Source of the DNA: CAXMQS01 sp964195995
GTDB lineage: Bacteria > Actinomycetota > Acidimicrobiia > Spongiisociales > JAOTWH01
Assembly (NCBI GenBank): GCA_964195995.1
Contig: CAXMQS010000063.1
Span: forward strand, 1 to 6,004
Reading direction: 5' to 3'
Length of the DNA stretch: 6,004 nt
Shown here: positions 3,828 through 6,004 of the stretch, in pieces
Layout: each line of letters opens with the position of its first letter
Position numbering within the stretch: the stretch's first letter is position 1
Position numbers and translations under genes: made by a program
Notes under the pieces: generated by a model
Seen by the model: the letters and a program-made list of their open reading frames with translations, nothing else
Told to the model about the DNA's origin: nothing
Database searches by the model: none

Positions 3828-6004
3828 ATGACGGTCGACGAACTGCTGATGGTGTGGATGGACGATCCCGATCGCGCCGAGCGCATCGCCCACGTCCGCG
3901 AGCTGCCTCCCCGAGCGGCGAAGCGCGCCGAGCTTTCGCTCGAACCGCGGTTGGCAGCGGCTCTTGCCGAGAGCGGTATCCACGGCCTCTACGTCCACCA
4001 AGCTCAAGCGATCGAGGTCGTGGGGCGCGGGGACAACGTGGCGCTGGTGGCGGGAACGGCCTCCGGCAAGACGTTGGCCTACCAGATCCCCATCGCCGAA
4101 TCGATCCTGGGAGCCGCCTCTACGGCACTGGTTCTCTACCCCACCAAAGCCCTGGCCCAGGACCAACTTCGTAGCTTCGACGACCTGGGGATCGACGAGG
4201 TGATCGCCGCCACCTACGACGGGGACACGCCATCAGAGCAACGCCGTTGGGTGCGGCGCCATGCCAACGTGTTGCTCACCAACCCCGACATGCTCCATGT
4301 CGGGATCCTGCCGAGCCACGCCGGGTGGGGCGACTTTCTGGCCAAGCTCGAGTTCGTCGTAATAGACGAGCTGCACATCATGCGGGGCGTCTTCGGCTCT
4401 CACGTCGCCCATGTGCTGCGCCGACTCCGTCGGCTGTGCGCCCACTACGGGTCCGATCCCACCTTTTTCTTCACCTCTGCGACCATCGGCAACCCCGGGG
4501 AGCTGGCAACAGCCCTTGGCGGACTCCCGGTGGATGTCGTCGAACGCGACGACTCGCCTCTGGGACGACGGTTGATCGCGCTGTGGAACCCACCGCTCGA
4601 CGGCGAAGGGGTACGCCTGGGGTCGCTCGCCGAATCAGCGGACGCCTACATCGACATGGTCAAGGCCGGCCTGCCCACGATCGCCTTCAGCCGCAGCCGC
4701 AAGGCGGCCGAGCTGATACACAAGACGGCCCGAGAGCGTCTGCCCCAAGACCTTGCCGACCACATCGCCCCCTATCGCGGCGGCTACCTGGCGGCTGAAC
4801 GCAGGGATATCGAGAAGAAGCTGTTCTCCGGTGAGCTGGCCGGCGTCTCGGCGACCACGGCGCTCGAGCTCGGCATCGATGTCGGGGGCCTCGACGGCGT
4901 CGTCATCAACACCTTCCCCGGCACCCTGGCCTCCTTCCGTCAACAGGCAGGAAGGGCGGGCCGAGGTACCAATGATTCGCTCACCGTCCTCGTCGGCGGT
5001 CAAGACGCTCTCGATCAGTACTACATGTCGAACCCCGACGAGCTGTTCCGGCGCCGGCCCGAGGCCGCCGTCGTCAACCCACAGAACCCCGGCATCATCA
5101 CGGACCACATGGGGTGCGCCGCCTTCGAGTTGCCGCTCCGCCCCTCCGATCGCGTCTACTTCGGCGATGCCATCGAGGAGCTGGCCCCCGCCCTCGTCGA
5201 CAGCGGTGCCGTCCGGGTGCGCGACGGCCAGATGTTCTGGGCCCGCCGCCAACCACCGGCGCCCTCCGTCGGCATCCGGTCTTCCGGCGGACCGCCTTTC
5301 ACCATCGGAACGACCGACGGCGAGCTGCTGGGGACCATCGACGACGGTAGGGCCCACAGCCAGACCCACCGCGGCGCCATCTACCTGCATCGCGGCGACA
5401 GCTACATCGTGAACGAGCTCGACCTGGAGAAGCGAGAGGTCATAGTCGCTCCCTTCGAAGGCAACTACTACACCCAGCCCAAGGAGGAGAAGGACCTCGT
5501 GGTGCTCGAGGCGACGCAACGCAAGCGGGTCGGCGGGGTCGACGCCTACCTGGGGCGTGTCGAGGTGGAGACGCAGATAACCGGCTACCGGCGCAAAGCC
5601 ATCGGATCGGGAGCCATCATCGAGACCGTTCCCCTCGATCTCCCGCCGCGCCACCTCGTCACGGAGGCGTTCTGGTTCACCTTCGACCAGCTCCTCTTCG
5701 ATGAGGCGGGAATCGGTTGGCGAGACATGCCGGGGACGCTGCACGCCGCCGAGCACACAGCTATCGCCATGCTCCCGATGTTCGCCATCTGCGACCGCTG
5801 GGACGTCGGTGGACTGTCGACGGCGGTCCACGCAGACACCGGCGGCGCGGTGTTCTTCATATACGACGGCTACCAAGGCGGCGCCGGCATCTCGCCGATC
5901 GGCTTCGAGTCGGCGCAGCGGCACCTCGAGGCAACGCTCGACGCCCTCGAGCAATGCCCGTGCCTCAGCGGTTGCCCATCATGCGTTGTCTCCCCCAAGT
6001 GCGG
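3828..6004 (+). CDS. MrfA/YprA-type DExH-box DNA helicase with DUF1998 zinc-binding region (3' end missing)
   Basis: 725 codons are visible and the frame is open at the right edge. The N-terminal RecA-like domain has Walker A GTASGKT (76-82), motif Ia PTKALAQDQ (105-113), TNPD (151-154), the DExH box as DELH (180-183) and motif III TSAT (216-219). The second RecA domain has AFSRSRK (286-292), ATTALELGIDV (342-352) and motif VI QQAGRAGR (372-379). The C-terminal part carries DUF1998 signatures: AEHTAIAMLP (641-650), YDGYQGGAGIS (679-689) and the cysteine cluster CPCLSGCPSCVVSPKC (710-725). Bacillus subtilis MrfA, about 750 residues, is a 3'-5' helicase in mitomycin-type DNA damage repair, so probably only a short tail is missing. 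ATG 3828 is the earliest start because an in-frame TAG lies 12 nt upstream; the start lacks a Shine-Dalgarno. ATGs at codons 8 and 11 are alternatives with no better ribosome binding site. The gene is divergent from the sugar operon and not functionally linked to it. Confidence 0.93.
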   Translation, partial: MTVDELLMVWMDDPDRAERIAHVRELPPRAAKRAELSLEPRLAAALAESGIHGLYVHQAQAIEVVGRGDNVALVAGTASGKTLAYQIPIAESILGAASTALVLYPTKALAQDQLRSFDDLGIDEVIAATYDGDTPSEQRRWVRRHANVLLTNPDMLHVGILPSHAGWGDFLAKLEFVVIDELHIMRGVFGSHVAHVLRRLRRLCAHYGSDPTFFFTSATIGNPGELATALGGLPVDVVERDDSPLGRRLIALWNPPLDGEGVRLGSLAESADAYIDMVKAGLPTIAFSRSRKAAELIHKTARERLPQDLADHIAPYRGGYLAAERRDIEKKLFSGELAGVSATTALELGIDVGGLDGVVINTFPGTLASFRQQAGRAGRGTNDSLTVLVGGQDALDQYYMSNPDELFRRRPEAAVVNPQNPGIITDHMGCAAFELPLRPSDRVYFGDAIEELAPALVDSGAVRVRDGQMFWARRQPPAPSVGIRSSGGPPFTIGTTDGELLGTIDDGRAHSQTHRGAIYLHRGDSYIVNELDLEKREVIVAPFEGNYYTQPKEEKDLVVLEATQRKRVGGVDAYLGRVEVETQITGYRRKAIGSGAIIETVPLDLPPRHLVTEAFWFTFDQLLFDEAGIGWRDMPGTLHAAEHTAIAMLPMFAICDRWDVGGLSTAVHADTGGAVFFIYDGYQGGAGISPIGFESAQRHLEATLDALEQCPCLSGCPSCVVSPKC

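Noticed and set aside
3747..4166. A 139-codon minus-strand open frame across the helicase start and intergenic region
   Set aside because: It is antisense to the helicase N-terminus and Walker A region, shows no domain, and would cover the likely promoter region.
4635..5954. A 439-codon open frame on the minus strand opposite the helicase gene
   Set aside because: The plus strand here carries clear helicase motifs V and VI and the DUF1998 signatures. The minus-strand translation is low-complexity and rich in Asp, Glu, Gly, Arg and Val with no recognisable domain, as expected for an antisense frame in GC-rich coding DNA.

Overview
The window comes from a high-GC bacterium, most likely an actinobacterium. 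The evidence is a GC-rich codon bias, a lipoprotein solute receptor with an actinobacterial-style Ala-rich lipobox, and two start codons with no Shine-Dalgarno that sit 6 nt after a TANNNT -10 element (the leaderless arrangement common in Actinomycetota). The exact lineage cannot be fixed from this sequence; an uncultured Acidimicrobiia-like genome is only a guess.

Layout: two divergent units meet at a 163-bp intergenic region (3665-3827). Leftward on the minus strand is a carbohydrate import operon: a lipid-anchored solute-binding protein (2318-3664), then a MalF-type permease (1093-2250), then a MalG-type permease (158-1096). After these comes the first 37 codons of a membrane protein that runs off the left edge (1-112). 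Rightward on the plus strand is one large gene (3828 to the right edge, still open): a DExH-box helicase with a C-terminal DUF1998/zinc-binding region, of the MrfA/YprA (Hrq1-like) DNA repair family.

How the genes work together: the lipoprotein would capture a sugar outside the membrane and deliver it to the two-permease channel, which is of the CUT1 ABC type and most resembles alpha-glucoside (Agl/Mal) systems. No ATP-binding subunit is present, so the ATPase must lie to the left or be a shared MsiK-type protein elsewhere. A strong GC-rich stem-loop sits between the binding-protein gene and the first permease gene, where it could keep the binding protein more abundant than the permeases. The permease genes overlap by 4 nt and are probably translationally coupled. 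The helicase is unrelated in function and shares only the divergent upstream region.

I see no new multi-gene system here. The points worth a second look are regulatory: the leaderless-type starts, a possible two-state fold over the binding-protein ribosome binding site, the intercistronic stem-loop and an imperfect palindrome in the divergent region. No tRNA, rRNA, CRISPR array, insertion sequence or integration site was seen. No stretch over 300 bases lacks a gene.
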